Shown piece by piece: positions 45,287 through 54,836 of a stretch of DNA of 64,000 nucleotides. Origin of the DNA: CAVRTM01 sp963724015 (lineage in GTDB: Bacteria; Actinomycetota; Actinomycetes; Actinomycetales; Dermatophilaceae); contig CAVRTM010000006.1 in NCBI GenBank assembly GCA_963724015.1, positions 135,736-199,735 of the forward strand. Reading direction: 5' to 3'. Under the pieces are notes generated by a model. It had not been told where the DNA came from, ran no database searches, and saw nothing but the letters and a program-made list of their open reading frames with translations. Every line of letters begins with the position of its first letter. The first letter of the stretch is position 1. The position numbers and the translations under genes are program-made.

Positions 45287-45694
45287 TCAGAGCCGGCGTG
45301 CGGCTCCGGCGGGGTCGACCCGCCCCTTGTCGCCCGCGGAGGGGCTGGAGTCGTCGCCGTCCTCGGCGTCGTACTCCTCGTCGTCCAGCCCGAGGTAGAC
45401 GCCGTCGTCGTCCTCGTCGTCGGGCTGGTCGAGCTCGTCGTCCTCGTTGCCGGCGCCGTCGAAGTCGTCGTCCTCGTCGTCATCGTCATCGTCACCGCCG
45501 TAGATCTCCAGCGGGGTGACCTCGCCGTAGGCCTCGAGCAGCGCGTCGTCGTAGGCGTCGAACGCCTCGGCGACGTCCTGGTAGGCGGCCACCACCGCCG
45601 GGTCGTTCTCGCCGCGGCGTGAGGCGGAGGCCTCGAGATGGCGTTCCAGTGAGGAGGTGAGGATGGCCAGAGCTGCGCGCGGGTCGGCGGTCAT
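45287..45694 (-). CDS. Highly acidic protein, often annotated as primosomal-like
   Basis: The 135-residue protein has an ordered N-terminal helical part (DPRAALAILTSSLERHLEAS, YQDVAEAFDAYDDALLEAYG) followed by about 45 residues that are mostly Asp and Glu, encoded by GAC-rich DNA. I recognise it as a small actinobacterial family paired with DUF5703; the label primosomal protein is traditional and unsupported by visible motifs. The ATG at 45694 has TACGGT 6 nt upstream. The stop is 28 bp from that of the convergent aldo/keto reductase gene. Confidence 0.72.
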   Translation of the reverse strand: MTADPRAALAILTSSLERHLEASASRRGENDPAVVAAYQDVAEAFDAYDDALLEAYGEVTPLEIYGGDDDDDDEDDDFDGAGNEDDELDQPDDEDDDGVYLGLDDEEYDAEDGDDSSPSAGDKGRVDPAGAARRL

Positions 45695-45733
45695 GGGACG
45701 ACCGTAGCGGGTTGTGCGACACAATGGCACACG

Positions 45734-45919
45734 ATGATCGAGTACGAGTACCGAGTCCTGGTGTTCCCCCGCGACGTCTCCCGCGGGGACGTCCGACGTG
45801 CGCTGGCCGAGCACGCGGAGTACGGCCACTGGGAGATGGACCGGCTGCGCCTCTATCTCGGCGGCACGCGGCGGGTGCGGCTGCGCCGGCGCATCATCCG
45901 CGTCCAGCGCACCGCCTGA
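45734..45919 (+). CDS. DUF5703 family small protein
   Basis: The 61-residue protein begins MIEYEYRVLVFPRDVSRGDV and contains EHAEYGHWEMDRLRLYLGGT and an Arg-rich C-terminus (RRIIRVQRT), which is the DUF5703 pattern. Function is unknown; its basic tail could contact nucleic acid. It is divergent from the acidic protein gene, a pairing conserved in actinobacteria. Confidence 0.85.
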   Translation: MIEYEYRVLVFPRDVSRGDVRRALAEHAEYGHWEMDRLRLYLGGTRRVRLRRRIIRVQRTA

Positions 45920-45963
45920 CCGGCCATCGGGGCCGCCCGCCTGACCGGGCGTCGTACGGCACC

Positions 45964-47301
45964 TCAGCAGCTGGCGAACAGCCGCTGCAGCACCCGCGCG
46001 CCGAACCGGATCGAGTCCACCGGCACCCGCTCGTCGATGCCGTGGAACATCGGGGCGAAGTCCAGGTCGGCGGGCAGCCGCAGCGGGGCGAAGCCGTAGC
46101 CGGTGATGCCGAGCCCGGCGAGCGCCTTGTTGTCCGTGCCGCCGGACAGGCAGTACGGCAGGATCGCCGCACCGGGGTCCTCCGCGAGCAGCGCCGCCTT
46201 CATCGACCCGACCAGGTCGCCGCCGAATGGCGCGTCGAGGGCGATGTCGCGGTGCACCACCTCGACCTCGACGAACTCCCCCGCCAGCTTCTCGATGGTG
46301 GCCATCAGCTCGTCCTCGTGGCCGGGCAGGAAGCGGCAGTCCAGTGACGCGGTGGCGCTCTGCGGGATGACGTTGTGCTTGTACCCGGCGTCCAGCATCG
46401 TGAAGTTGGCCGTGTCCTGCAGTGTGCCCATCACGAAGCCGCGCGCCCCGCCGAGGTGGGCGAACAGGTCGTCGGCGGCGTCGTCGGTCCAGGCGACGCC
46501 CGTCAGCGCGCTGAGGCCGTCGAGCAGCTCGCGCACCGAGGCGATGTACTCCCGCGGCCAGACGTGCGCGTCGATGCGGGCGATCGCCTCGGCCAGGCGC
46601 ACCACGGCGTTCTCGCCGTTGGGCACCGACCCGTGCCCGGCGCGGCCGGAGGCCCGCAGCCGCAGCCACGCGATCCCCTTCTCGGCCGTCTGCAGGAGGT
46701 AGGCCCGGGTGGGCTCCCCGGTCGCCGCGGCGGGGACGGTGATGCTGTAGCCGCCCACCTCGCTGATCGCCTCGCCGACGCCCTCGAACAGCTCGGGGTG
46801 GTGGTCGACCACGTAGTGGCTGCCCAGCACTCCCCCGGCCTCCTCGTCGGCGAAGAAGGCGAACACCAGGTCGCGCGGCGGCACGGTGCCGGTGCGCGCC
46901 AGGTGGCGCAGGTTGGCCAGCACCATCGCGTCCATGTCCTTCATGTCCACGGCGCCGCGGCCCCAGATGCAGCCGTCGCGCTCCTCCGCGCCGAACGGGT
47001 CCACCTGCCAGTCCGCCGCGTTCGCCGGTACGACGTCGAGGTGGCCGTGGACCGCGAGGCCGGGACGGCTGCGGTCCGCGCCCTCGACGCGGACGACGAC
47101 GCTCGCCCGTCCGGGCTCGCTCTCGAGGTACGTCGGCTCGAGGCCGACCTCGGTCAGCTGGCCCATGACGTACTCCGCCGCAGCGCGCTCGCCCGGGCCC
47201 GAGCCGTCGCCGTAGTTGGAGGAGTCGATCTGGATCAGCTCGCGGCAGATGCGGACGACCTCGTCCTCGGGCAGCGGCACGGCGTTCGGGCTGTCGGTCA
47301 T
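45964..47301 (-). CDS. M20/M25/M40 family metallopeptidase
   Basis: The intact 445-residue dinuclear zinc peptidase shows LAVHGHLDVVPANAADWQVD (first zinc His and catalytic Asp), IWGRGAVDMKDMDAMV (bridging Asp), FAFFADEEAGGVLGS (catalytic Glu pair), and a C-terminal LSGGTDNKALAGLGITGYGF with the last His region near GIDERVP. The middle dimerisation domain is present. Family members cleave dipeptides, acylated amino acids or peptide ends; the subgroup here is usually called M20/M25/M40. The ATG at 47301 has TAGGGT 7 nt upstream. Confidence 0.9.
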   Translation of the reverse strand: MTDSPNAVPLPEDEVVRICRELIQIDSSNYGDGSGPGERAAAEYVMGQLTEVGLEPTYLESEPGRASVVVRVEGADRSRPGLAVHGHLDVVPANAADWQVDPFGAEERDGCIWGRGAVDMKDMDAMVLANLRHLARTGTVPPRDLVFAFFADEEAGGVLGSHYVVDHHPELFEGVGEAISEVGGYSITVPAAATGEPTRAYLLQTAEKGIAWLRLRASGRAGHGSVPNGENAVVRLAEAIARIDAHVWPREYIASVRELLDGLSALTGVAWTDDAADDLFAHLGGARGFVMGTLQDTANFTMLDAGYKHNVIPQSATASLDCRFLPGHEDELMATIEKLAGEFVEVEVVHRDIALDAPFGGDLVGSMKAALLAEDPGAAILPYCLSGGTDNKALAGLGITGYGFAPLRLPADLDFAPMFHGIDERVPVDSIRFGARVLQRLFASC

Positions 47302-47418
47302 GCCGGACACCCTAGTTCGGGGCCCCTGCAGGCCCGCGGGGAGTTCAGGGCTGTCCCTTCTGCGTGCTATCGTTCCGCAGCGTTGCAGATGCTTTCCAGG
47401 CACCTGCCGCACCACCTC

Positions 47419-47502
47419 GTCCGGGTGGCGGAATGGCAGACGCGCTAGCTTGAGGTGCTAGTGCCCTTAACGGGCGTGGGGGTTCAAGTCCCCCTCCGGA
47501 CA
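47419..47502 (+). tRNA. tRNA-Leu (anticodon GAG)
   Basis: The acceptor arm pairs GTCCGGG with TCCGGAC (one G-T). The anticodon stem CTAGC/GCTAG encloses the loop TTGAGGT, giving anticodon GAG. The T arm is GGGGGTTCAAGTCCCCC, and the long variable arm (CCC TTAA GGG) is typical of leucine tRNAs. CCA is not encoded. An island with a phage-type integrase remnant begins directly after its 3' end, so this is the likely attachment site. Confidence 0.96.
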
Positions 47503-47508
47503 CATCCA

Positions 47509-47552
47509 GCGTCCCGGGTCTCTGCAGGTCAGAGGCCCGGGACGCTTCTTTT
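47509..47552 (+). terminator. Intrinsic terminator after tRNA-Leu
   Basis: A 10-bp stem (GCGTCCCGGG with CCCGGGACGC) continues into an inner CTCTG/CAGAG stem and is followed by TTCTTTT, a classic rho-independent terminator placed 7 bp after the tRNA. Confidence 0.88.
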
Positions 47553-47599
47553 GCCCACCGAAAACGGCCTCGTGATACCGCGGTGATACTCCCCACCTT

Positions 47600-48181
47600 T
47601 CACGAGGCTCCCCCGGCCATGAGGGCGCCGAGCTTGGCCGCGGCCTGGGCCCTGCATGCCTGGCATGACGTGCGCGTAGATGCCGAGCGTGATCGTCGCG
47701 CTGGCGTGCCCCAGCCGCTCGGAGCCGACCTTGACCGGGATGCCGTCCGCCAGCAGCGTCGCGTGGGTGTGTCGCAGGTCGTGCAGCCGGATGACGGACA
47801 ACGTGTCCACCCCGAGGGACTTGCGCGCGACCGCGACGGCTGCGACGAACCGTCGGGAGAACCGCTCGGGGTGCCGCACGCTGCCGTCGAGGCTGGCCAG
47901 GATGTAGGCGTCATCGCGGGCCAGTGCCAGGGACAGCGTTCCTTGGGTCGCCTTGTGTTCTTCAGCGCGGCGAGCGTCGCGTGGTCTAGGTCGACGACCC
48001 TGGGCCCGCCGCCTTTCGGTGGGCCCAGCAAGATATCCTCACCTTGGCCCTTGTGCTTCACCACGCCGACCGATCGGCGGACCGAGAGGCGTGCGGCGTC
48101 GAAGTCGATGTCCACCCAGCGCAGCGCGAGTGCTTCCCCGCGGTGGCCAACAGCATCCAGGCGACCGTCATCCCCTCCTGG
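47600..48181 (-). pseudogene. Tyrosine recombinase (phage integrase) remnant, C-terminal catalytic domain
   Basis: Only the catalytic half of a lambda-type integrase remains. Pieces in different frames are GEALALRWVDIDFDAARLSV (Arg-I region), GPPKGGGPRVVDLDHATLAA, RHPERFSRRFVAAVAVA, RLHDLRHTHATLLADG (the HxxR box), and GHASATITLGIYAHVMPGM with the nucleophilic Tyr. The end AAAKLGALMAGGAS stops at 47600. At least two frameshifts are needed (about 47660 and 47940) and the N-terminal DNA-binding domains are missing, replaced by an IS256 fragment. Its 3' end faces the tRNA-Leu gene, the standard layout of an integrated element. Confidence 0.85.
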
Positions 48182-48233
48182 GCGGCGCCCCGCTGGTCTG
48201 GGAATGACCGCAGCTCGGTCCCAGCGGTGTCCG

Positions 48234-48661
48234 CCCAGTTTCGACCGGCTGCTGGACTACGTCGCCGAGAACACCGCCGTGGCCGAGCACCTCGCCGCAG
48301 CGCGCGAGGACATCCTGGCCTTCACCACGTTCCCCAAGGACGTGTGGACCCAGATCTGCTCCAACAACCCCGCCGAACGGCTGAACAAGGAGATCCGCCG
48401 CCGTACCGACGCCGTCGGGATCTTCCCCACCGCGACGCGATCGTCCGGCTCGTCGGCGCGGTCCTGGCCGAACAGACCGACGAAGGGGCCGAAGGGCGCC
48501 GCTACCTCGAACTTGACCTCCTGGCCCGCTGCCGCACGACCGTCATCAACACCGGCGAGAAGATCGGAGACGACAACCTGCTCCCGCGCTCACCGCCTGA
48601 AACCTGCAAGGAGCGCGCGGCCTTACACCACTATCGGAGACTCAACTGGACCGGCTTCTGA
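48234..48661 (+). pseudogene. IS256-family (mutator) transposase remnant, C-terminal part
   Basis: The fragment matches the end of IS256-type transposases: FDRLLDYVAENTAVAEHLAA, FPKDVWTQICSNNPAERLNK with the catalytic-region Glu, EIRRRTDAVGIFP, then in a second frame IVRLVGAVLAEQTDEGAEGR and VINTGEKIGDDNLLP. One missing or extra base near 48430 separates the frames. The N-terminal two thirds are absent and no terminal inverted repeat is visible, so it is a decayed copy. Its insertion seems to have removed the front of the integrase gene. Confidence 0.85.
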
Positions 48662-49355
48662 TCAAGCCAGCTGGTGGGCCAGGTCGCCGCCGGCACCCGA
48701 GGTGACAGGTCCTTCAACCAAGACACGTCCAAGGGACGGCCAAATCACGCGAGAGTCAACCTCAGGCACCGGCATCGATCCCGACGGCGATCCACCCAGA
48801 ACCGCCACTCCACACCCACCAATTACTCGGTGACCGCGAACGCGTCTACGCCTGTGCCGTGACCACGCCGCATACCACTGCGCGGGACAAATTCTTTCCC
48901 CTGGATGGCGTAAGACACAGGGCGGCCGGGTGACGTGGAAAGACCATGGCGCGCGTCCCTACAGGTGACGGCCGCGTTGCGCGTGAATGCAAGCCACCCG
49001 ACGCCCCTGTCTCCAATTGCTGTTGCCCGCCAGCGTGGGCGGGAGGATGCTGGACCCAAGTTCAAAGAGGGGCGATCGCACATGCCAGATCCAAACCGGT
49101 TCGACGAACCTCCTGGGCAGGGCTGCCACCTGCAATGCGGCGCTTCTTGCCTCGATGCGCGCAACCGGCAGGTACCGCTGGAAGCCGGGGGCCGTGAATT
49201 CTCCAAGCAGTGTTATGTAGGCCGGACGGAAATGGGCGCGCCGACCGGGCTTGCCGTCCAGCGCTGCGTCTCAGGTGTGTGACGGCACGTCCACCTCCCA
49301 AGGCGGGCTTGACGGTTGCGCACCCAAGCGACGTGATACGAAGTTGGGAGGAACA
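48662..49355. other. Island spacer without a recognisable gene
   Basis: Reading all frames shows only short, compositionally random ORFs. The segment is less GC-rich than the chromosome before it and contains no strong hairpin or repeat that I can see. Its last 20 bp hold the ribosome-binding site GGGAGGAAC of the next gene. Confidence 0.5.
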
Positions 49356-49853
49356 ATGACACGCATCGCCCTCATCCAAAGCGCGGATGATTTGGCACGC
49401 TATCCATACGCAGACACGCTGGGGTTTGTGGACTCCTGCTGTAAAGGCAAGGGGGGCGAGCCGCCGCTATTATTTCATCTTCAGCCGGTGACCGTCGAGT
49501 CCGTGACTGAGGAGCGCCTGCGGTACTTTCTGCAGTCATTGGACCCGTCGGCCTGCCCAGCGCTCGTATTCGCGACAAACGCGCTGAATTCCGATCTAAT
49601 CTGGGACCTGGTCCAGAAGCAACAGGAGACCCTGGCCCTGTACCTCGAGAACGGCGGAGGCGCCCTGTTCTTCCAAGGCAACTACCGAACGCCAGACGCG
49701 CTGACCCAGCGGTTGGGTTACAGCGCACTACGACGTCTCGACGGCCAACACGCTGAACACGCGGAACCAACTCTGCGGGGCGCTGATGACGTCCTCCTCG
49801 CCTACTTAGACCCCGTCGACTTCCAGCAACTCTCGGAGCTCCGGGACGGCTGA
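49356..49853 (+). CDS. Island protein of unknown function (165 residues)
   Basis: I do not recognise this protein. It starts MTRIALIQSADDLARYPYAD and contains a predicted Rossmann-like alternation: LVFATNALNSDLIWDLVQKQ, then TLALYLENGGGALFFQGNYR, where the GGG turn after a strand resembles class-I amidotransferase-like (ThuA/GATase) folds. Two adjacent Cys (VDSCCKGKG) are notable. The ATG has GGGAGGAAC 4 nt upstream, the best Shine-Dalgarno in the island. Codon use is lower in GC3 than the chromosome, indicating transfer. It is followed 52 bp later by a larger same-strand gene, so the two may work together. Confidence 0.7.
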   Translation: MTRIALIQSADDLARYPYADTLGFVDSCCKGKGGEPPLLFHLQPVTVESVTEERLRYFLQSLDPSACPALVFATNALNSDLIWDLVQKQQETLALYLENGGGALFFQGNYRTPDALTQRLGYSALRRLDGQHAEHAEPTLRGADDVLLAYLDPVDFQQLSELRDG

Positions 49854-49905
49854 TGCCTGTTGACGGAGCGCAGCATGGGGCCGCCTTTACTGGGAGACAG
49901 TCGGG

Positions 49906-51511
49906 TTGAGCCCTAGCAGCGCCATGCTGCCCGTGATTCAGGCCGCCTCGGGCGAAATCCTCGTCGCCAGGTCGGGTGACTCCGCTGGCTTGCGGGTCGC
50001 TGTCTGCAAAATTCTGGCTGACTGGCACCGCCGTCGGGCGCTGCTGCGCAACCTCCTCTCTTACACTCTCGCCGGCGCCCTTACAGCCATGGTCATCGGT
50101 GATGGCGTGGAGCCCGTCACCCAATCGCTTTCGGTGCAAGAACATGTCGTCCGGGTGACCGATGAGACCACAGTGACCGATAGTTGGCTGGCCCGCCACG
50201 TACAGCTCGCCCTGACTTCTGTTGATGATGAACGGGTACTCGGCGAATCGCAACTGAGTCCCTTGGAGTCGAGCATCGTAGATCGCGGCGGTTCAATCGT
50301 CTCGGCGAGGTCGGCACCCGAACTCCGAGCCTGCCTTCTATCAGCCGTGGTAGGCGTTCGCGAGAGCCGCCAGCTCACCGAGCAGCTTCTGGACCGGTTG
50401 GGGGTCAATCCAGAGTGGGGGGAGGAAGGCTTTGCCGAAGGGAGTCTGTACCGGCTGCGCAACGTCCTCGCGGCGTTGGACTACCTTCGGCAGACTTACG
50501 GTCCAGACGTCGTTCACGAACTATCCCCCTCCAAGACGCAACGCCTAAGGGAACGACTGGGTACGTGGCTGGGTAGGCGCGGAGAACCCATCGTCACCAG
50601 GCTAGCCGCCGTGGAAAGCTTGTCCCTGCTCGGCGCCGCTGACCCCGGCGACAGTGATGTGGCTGCGATGCAGCGAATTGCTGAGGACGCTGGCCCGGAC
50701 GTACTGCTCCTGTGGCACGCAGCCGTGCGTAACTCAGATGTTGACGGTGGGCGGCTCGTTGAGTTGACCCGGGAGGCAATTGTCATGGCCCAGAGCGCTG
50801 GAAATGTTGCAGCGTTGGTGCGGGTGTGCGAGGCCCTGGCGATCATGGGTCGGGCGCGGCGGCTACCGCTCCTAGTAAAGGAATCATCTGCGATATGGTG
50901 ATCTCCGCCTTGGGCGACCCGCCATCTAGGGTGGGCTGGCTGTCAACAGAGACCACGGCGACTATCGTCCGTGGGCTGGTAGCGCTGGCACCTGCCGCAC
51001 CAACGGGGGGTCGCTATGCCCGCGTCCTGTCCGAGGCGGCGGCTGCGCTGAGGTCAGAGCTGGCACGACCGGAGGTCCCCGACTATGCCGTCGGTTGGTA
51101 TTCGCGCGTTACGGAAGCACTCGTAGCTGTTGACACGGTTATACCCATCACCTTAGCGGTTACTTCGGCAGACGCCGGGCGTTCAAGCCTGATGAGATGC
51201 TGTCGGGGCTACGGACGGCGAATATCCGTCTCTACGACGACAAAGAGACCGCGCGTCGACGGCTCGCGGAGGCGGAGTCGGCCAACCGAATCGCTCATCC
51301 AGTTGGGTGGGCAGTGTTGGTCGCCGGGCTCCTACTGCTACTCGCGTTCCCGTTTGTTTTCCCATTCATAGACAGCAGCATTCCGGTCGACCGTAGAATC
51401 ACCGTAGCGAGCATACTGGGCCCGATTCTCTACGCCTCCATATTTGCACTTGCGAGACGGTATCCCATTGTGCCCCTATGGCTGCGCAGATTCGTTCCCA
51501 TGAGGCACTAG
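49906..51511 (+). CDS. Tail-anchored helical-repeat protein of unknown function (two apparent frameshifts)
   Basis: Three frames join into one protein of about 530 residues. Segment 1 (to about 50880) is largely helical with HEAT-like pairs (EPIVTRLAAVESLSLLGAAD, DVAAMQRIAEDAGPDVLLLW, VAALVRVCEALAIMGRARRL). Segment 2 is MVISALGDPPSRVGWLSTET and RSELARPEVPDYAVGWYSRV. Segment 3 is EMLSGLRTANIRLYDDKETA followed by a membrane helix (WAVLVAGLLLLLAFPFVFPF) and a second hydrophobic stretch near the C-terminus. Breaks are near 50885 and 51180. The start may be the TTG at 49906 or the ATG at 49924. I can name no family. A cytoplasmic helical domain tethered to the membrane is consistent with a sensor or effector scaffold, which is inference only. 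Confidence 0.6.
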
Positions 51512-51825
51512 CTTAATTGATTCCTCGTGCTGTTCGGGCCGACTGATGCGCATCCATCTCCCATAGGCGTATCCAACCATACCCACCACTTGCTGCCGAC
51601 CTGCAGCAGCGAGTGCGTCCCCACGGCCATGGTGGTCGATGTGATGCCTTGGAGAGGCATATGACAACGTCACGCCGACCAACATTCTTGCAGTGGCGGA
51701 TTCGCATAACTGCTCCACGCACCGCCGGCAATCCGTGATGCTTTGCTGGGACATGGCTACTGGTAGAGGTGGACGTAGCTTGCTGCCTCGGCGGACCCGT
51801 TTGGCGCTAGGTCGCTGCACGTACA
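51512..51825. other. Intergenic stretch without a recognisable gene
   Basis: Low-GC spacer between the convergent helical-repeat gene and the methyltransferase gene. No convincing ORF or hairpin was found. Confidence 0.5.
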
Positions 51826-52594
51826 TCATCGTGGTCTCTGAGCGGTGTATCGCACGTATTCGTAGCCGGTTACCCGGTCGACGCGAAAGAAGGTATCAAG
51901 GCCCGCACGCTGCAACGCTGTTACAACCTCTCTCGTCGGGATGGTGATGGAGCCGATACCCGAGAGGTGCAACTTGTGCAGCAGCGGAAGCGGCACACCA
52001 GCCCCCCGTAGTAAGTTATGCAAACGGAGTTTAACCTGCACGCGGCCTTTGAAGTCCTCTGAACGGGACGGAATCTCCACCACGAGCCAGCCGCCCGGCA
52101 CAAGGGGACGACGCCATAAGGGCCAGGGTCTCGAGCACCTCCAACCGGCTGGCACAGTGCTGCAGAACGAGTTGAGAGATAACGAGATTACAATCTTCAC
52201 TGGGGATGTAGTCTTGCACATTGATCAGCCGGACGTTGTCGACGCCTCGTTCGTGCAGGCGGGTGCATGCAGTGTCAAGCATCGAATCTGCGATGTCGAC
52301 GGCTACCACTTCCCTATATAGATGCGCGAGTCCGAAGGCTAGGCGACCTGGCCCTGTACCCCACTCAAGGGCGCGTACCCATTCCCGCGGTCCCGGGATA
52401 CACGATGTCATTTCCTCCACGGCTCTAAGCCCGCTCGCATAAAAGCTGGTGAGGTCGCGTTCCCAGCCCCGGTTTCGGCGGTCCGGCACAGTCAAAGCGG
52501 CCCAGTCAGGATCGGTGCTCCCTAAATGTTCCCACAGTTCACGGTGCCGCCTACGACGGCCCAACTCCGATTGTCCGGCGTCAGGCTTGCTCAC
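51826..52594 (-). CDS. Class I SAM-dependent methyltransferase (one frameshift)
   Basis: The Rossmann SAM-binding motif I is ALEWGTGPGRLAFGLAHLYR, followed by EVVAVDIADSMLDTACTRL (acidic residue that binds the ribose), NVRLINVQDYIPSEDCNLVI and SQLVLQHCASRLEVLETLAL. After LALMASS the frame shifts near 52110; the second part gives LVPGGWLVVEIPSRSEDFKG and ends YEYVRYTAQRPR. The total is about 255 residues. The N-terminal WEHLGSTDPDWAALTVPDRR resembles small-molecule or sugar-side-chain methyltransferases, but the acceptor is unknown. It is isolated within the island; no other biosynthesis gene is adjacent. Confidence 0.78.
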
Positions 52595-52735
52595 TGGATG
52601 TCCCCTCGTCTAGACGGTATGGAGTGACCGCTCGGGTTGAGGTGGTTGCTGGCCGGGGCCTCGCTCACACAATCTCGTGGGTTACCGAGCAGGGGCTGCC
52701 TGCTCGGCCTATCCGACAGTGTGTGGGAGGCCCCG

Positions 52736-53104
52736 GTGTTCTCTGAGCGTACGAGTGTTGGTCTGGACGTGCACGCACGATCGGTTGTCGCCGCGGCGAT
52801 CGACGGCGTCACGGGTGAGGTGTTCCGGGCGCGGTTGACCCCGTCGCACGAGGAGTCATCGGCCTGGGTCGGGCCGCTGCCGGGTCCGTCGGCGGTGGCC
52901 TACGAGGCGGGCCCGACCGGGTTCGGCCTGTCCCGGGCGCTGACGGCGGCGGGGATCCGGTGCGAGGTCGCGGCGCCCTCGAAGCTGCAACGACCGGCCG
53001 GGGGATCGGGTCAAGACCGACGCCCGGGACGCGATGCACCTGGCCCGGCTGCTGCGCCTGGACGAGGTCACCTGCGTATGGTGCGAGCCATGCCACGTGC
53101 CAGG
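52736..53104 (+). pseudogene. IS110-family transposase remnant, N-terminal DEDD domain
   Basis: The fragment matches the start of IS110-type transposases: ERTSVGLDVHARSVVAAAID with the first catalytic Asp, WVGPLPGPSAVAYEAGPTGF with the Glu, and IRCEVAAPSKLQRPAG. One indel near 53000 moves the remaining VKTDARDAMHLARLLRLDEV to another frame. Similarity stops near 53080 and the C-terminal domain is absent. No terminal structures are visible. Confidence 0.85.
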
Positions 53105-53427
53105 CGACAAACCTGACATGCGACGCCTTTTCGGGAACAGACGCGGATCTTCTTCGATGCTGGTGGTCGCCGAGGCAGATGAAGTATTCATGGCGGACTA
53201 GGCGAAAGGCTGGGATTGCGGAGGCAGTAACGGCAAAGCATTGTCTCGCGTCCTGGCGACGGAGCGCTATCCTGCGGAATTGGACGGTTTCGCCACGGCG
53301 AATATCTGGCTGAACTCCGCCCGTGAAGATTAGGTAAGTAAAACGGACCCATCCGACCAGCCAGGCGCACCTGTCGGATGCGCAGTAATGTTCATCAATT
53401 ACCTTCACTACCAGTTGGGTTTCAGTC
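53105..53427. other. Spacer, possible gene fragment on the minus strand
   Basis: A minus-strand frame from 53408 reads MKVIDEHYCASDRCAWLVGW and continues about 110 codons before running into the IS110 remnant. It has no family resemblance and low GC3, so I do not call it a gene. Confidence 0.35.
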
Positions 53428-54836
53428 TTGACGCCATCGTTCAGCGAGGTGGTGACACGTCCTGGGCGGCTGGTTCGGCCTGGGGACGGACGACGGGGGG
53501 CCGGTCGCGCCGTACGTCACGCCCGCGGTTCTCGAGGTCGGCGAGCGGCTCACACCCCTCGTGGACGACGCGCAGGACGGCGGCCGGTTCCTGTTCGAGC
53601 TCGTGCCGCAGGTGCGAGAGCGCATCCAGACTGACCTCGGCGTGGTGGTGCCCGGCATCCGCGTGCGGGTCGGCCCGACGCTGAGACCGCGCGGCTTCCG
53701 GGTGCTCCTGGACGAGGTAGAGGTGGCCAGCGGGACGATCGCGTCGGCCAGCGACCGTGCTGCCGTACGACCCGTTACTGCACGAGCCGGAGCAGATGCT
53801 CGGCGCCGATCCGGTCACAGGCGTGCCCGGAGCGTGGGTCCTTGAGCAGGCGCCGGACGACGACTCCGACTTCGACGGCTCGGCACGCTCCGACTGCTCG
53901 GACGTTCCCGCCAGGAGCCAACGGTCCCAGCGGAGGTGCTCCTGCTGCTCCGCCTGGAGCAGCAACTGCGAGGGCACCTCGACGTGCTCGTCGGTGCCGA
54001 CGAGGTGCACCAGCTCGTGGAGGAGTGGCACGCCAACCCCGAGCTCGGTGCGCGGGCACGTGCGCTGCTGCCGGACGACGACGACCCGCTGCGCCTCACC
54101 TGGGCAGTCCAGGACCTGCTCACCGAGCGTGCCCCGGTGATCGGCGAGTACGTCTTGGCGGGCGTGGCTGACGCCGGTGGCCCGGCTACGGGCACCGGAT
54201 CCGTGGTGAAGGCGGTCCGAGCCCGGGTCGGCGACCGCCTGCCTGGGCGCGAGCGCGGCACGGCCGTCGTCCCGCTGCCGGAGGAACTGGGTCAAGCCGG
54301 GGCCGAGGGCGTCGACATGGACGACCTCCTCGTCGGCTGGGTACGGCGGCTCGTGGCCGAGCGCGGCGCCTGGACGACCGTCGTCGTCCCGGACGGGACA
54401 GATCGCCGGCGCGTCGCCGAGTTCGTCCGTGCGCAGGAGCCTTGGGTCGCCGTGTTATCCGCCGCCAGAGGGTGGCCGGTGAGCACCGTGAAGGTCCCCG
54501 TGCGCTGCCGTCCCGTCGAGGGGGCACCCCACGAACGCCCCGACCCTTCCACTCGGGCCCTGGCCGCCGACCGGCTCACCGCGGAAGTTCACCGCTTCCG
54601 CCGGACGGTGTGTCCGGGTGCCCGGATCGCAGTACGGCTCCGGGTGGAGAGGACGCCGCGGTCGACTCGGTGGACGTGTCCGTCCACGGGGTCGCGTACC
54701 GTACTCGCCCGTCAAGGCCCGCCGCGTCGCCACCCTCGTCACCGGTGAGACGAACGTGCCGGCGGCGTCCGCCCGCGACGTGTGGACCTGCATCCGGGCC
54801 TTGGGGTTCTCCCCCGCACGTTCACCGGCATCATGA
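53428..54836 (+). CDS. FHIPEP-like protein: FlhA/SctV export-gate cytosolic-domain homologue without membrane part (several frameshifts)
   Basis: The pieces read in order like the C-terminal cytosolic domain of FlhA/SctV: VLEVGERLTPLVDDAQDGG, VVVPGIRVRVGPTLR, FRVLLDEVEVASGTI, LPYDPLLHEPEQMLGADPV, VTGVPGAWVLE, VPAEVLLLLRLEQQLRGHLD, VLVGADEVHQLVEEWHANPE, DPLRLTWAVQDLLTERAPVI and a final VKARRVATLVTGETNVPAAS. The membrane domain of true export gates is missing, and no flagellar or type III genes accompany it. Frame changes are needed near 53450, 53755, 53875 and 54650. Start taken at the TTG at 53428 (TPSFSEVVTR), uncertain. The family match is from pattern memory; the role in an actinobacterium is unknown. 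It opens the island cargo cluster. Confidence 0.6.

Noticed and set aside
52809..53408. A 199-codon minus-strand frame
   Set aside because: Its second half is antisense to the IS110 remnant and the first half has no recognisable family or start signal.
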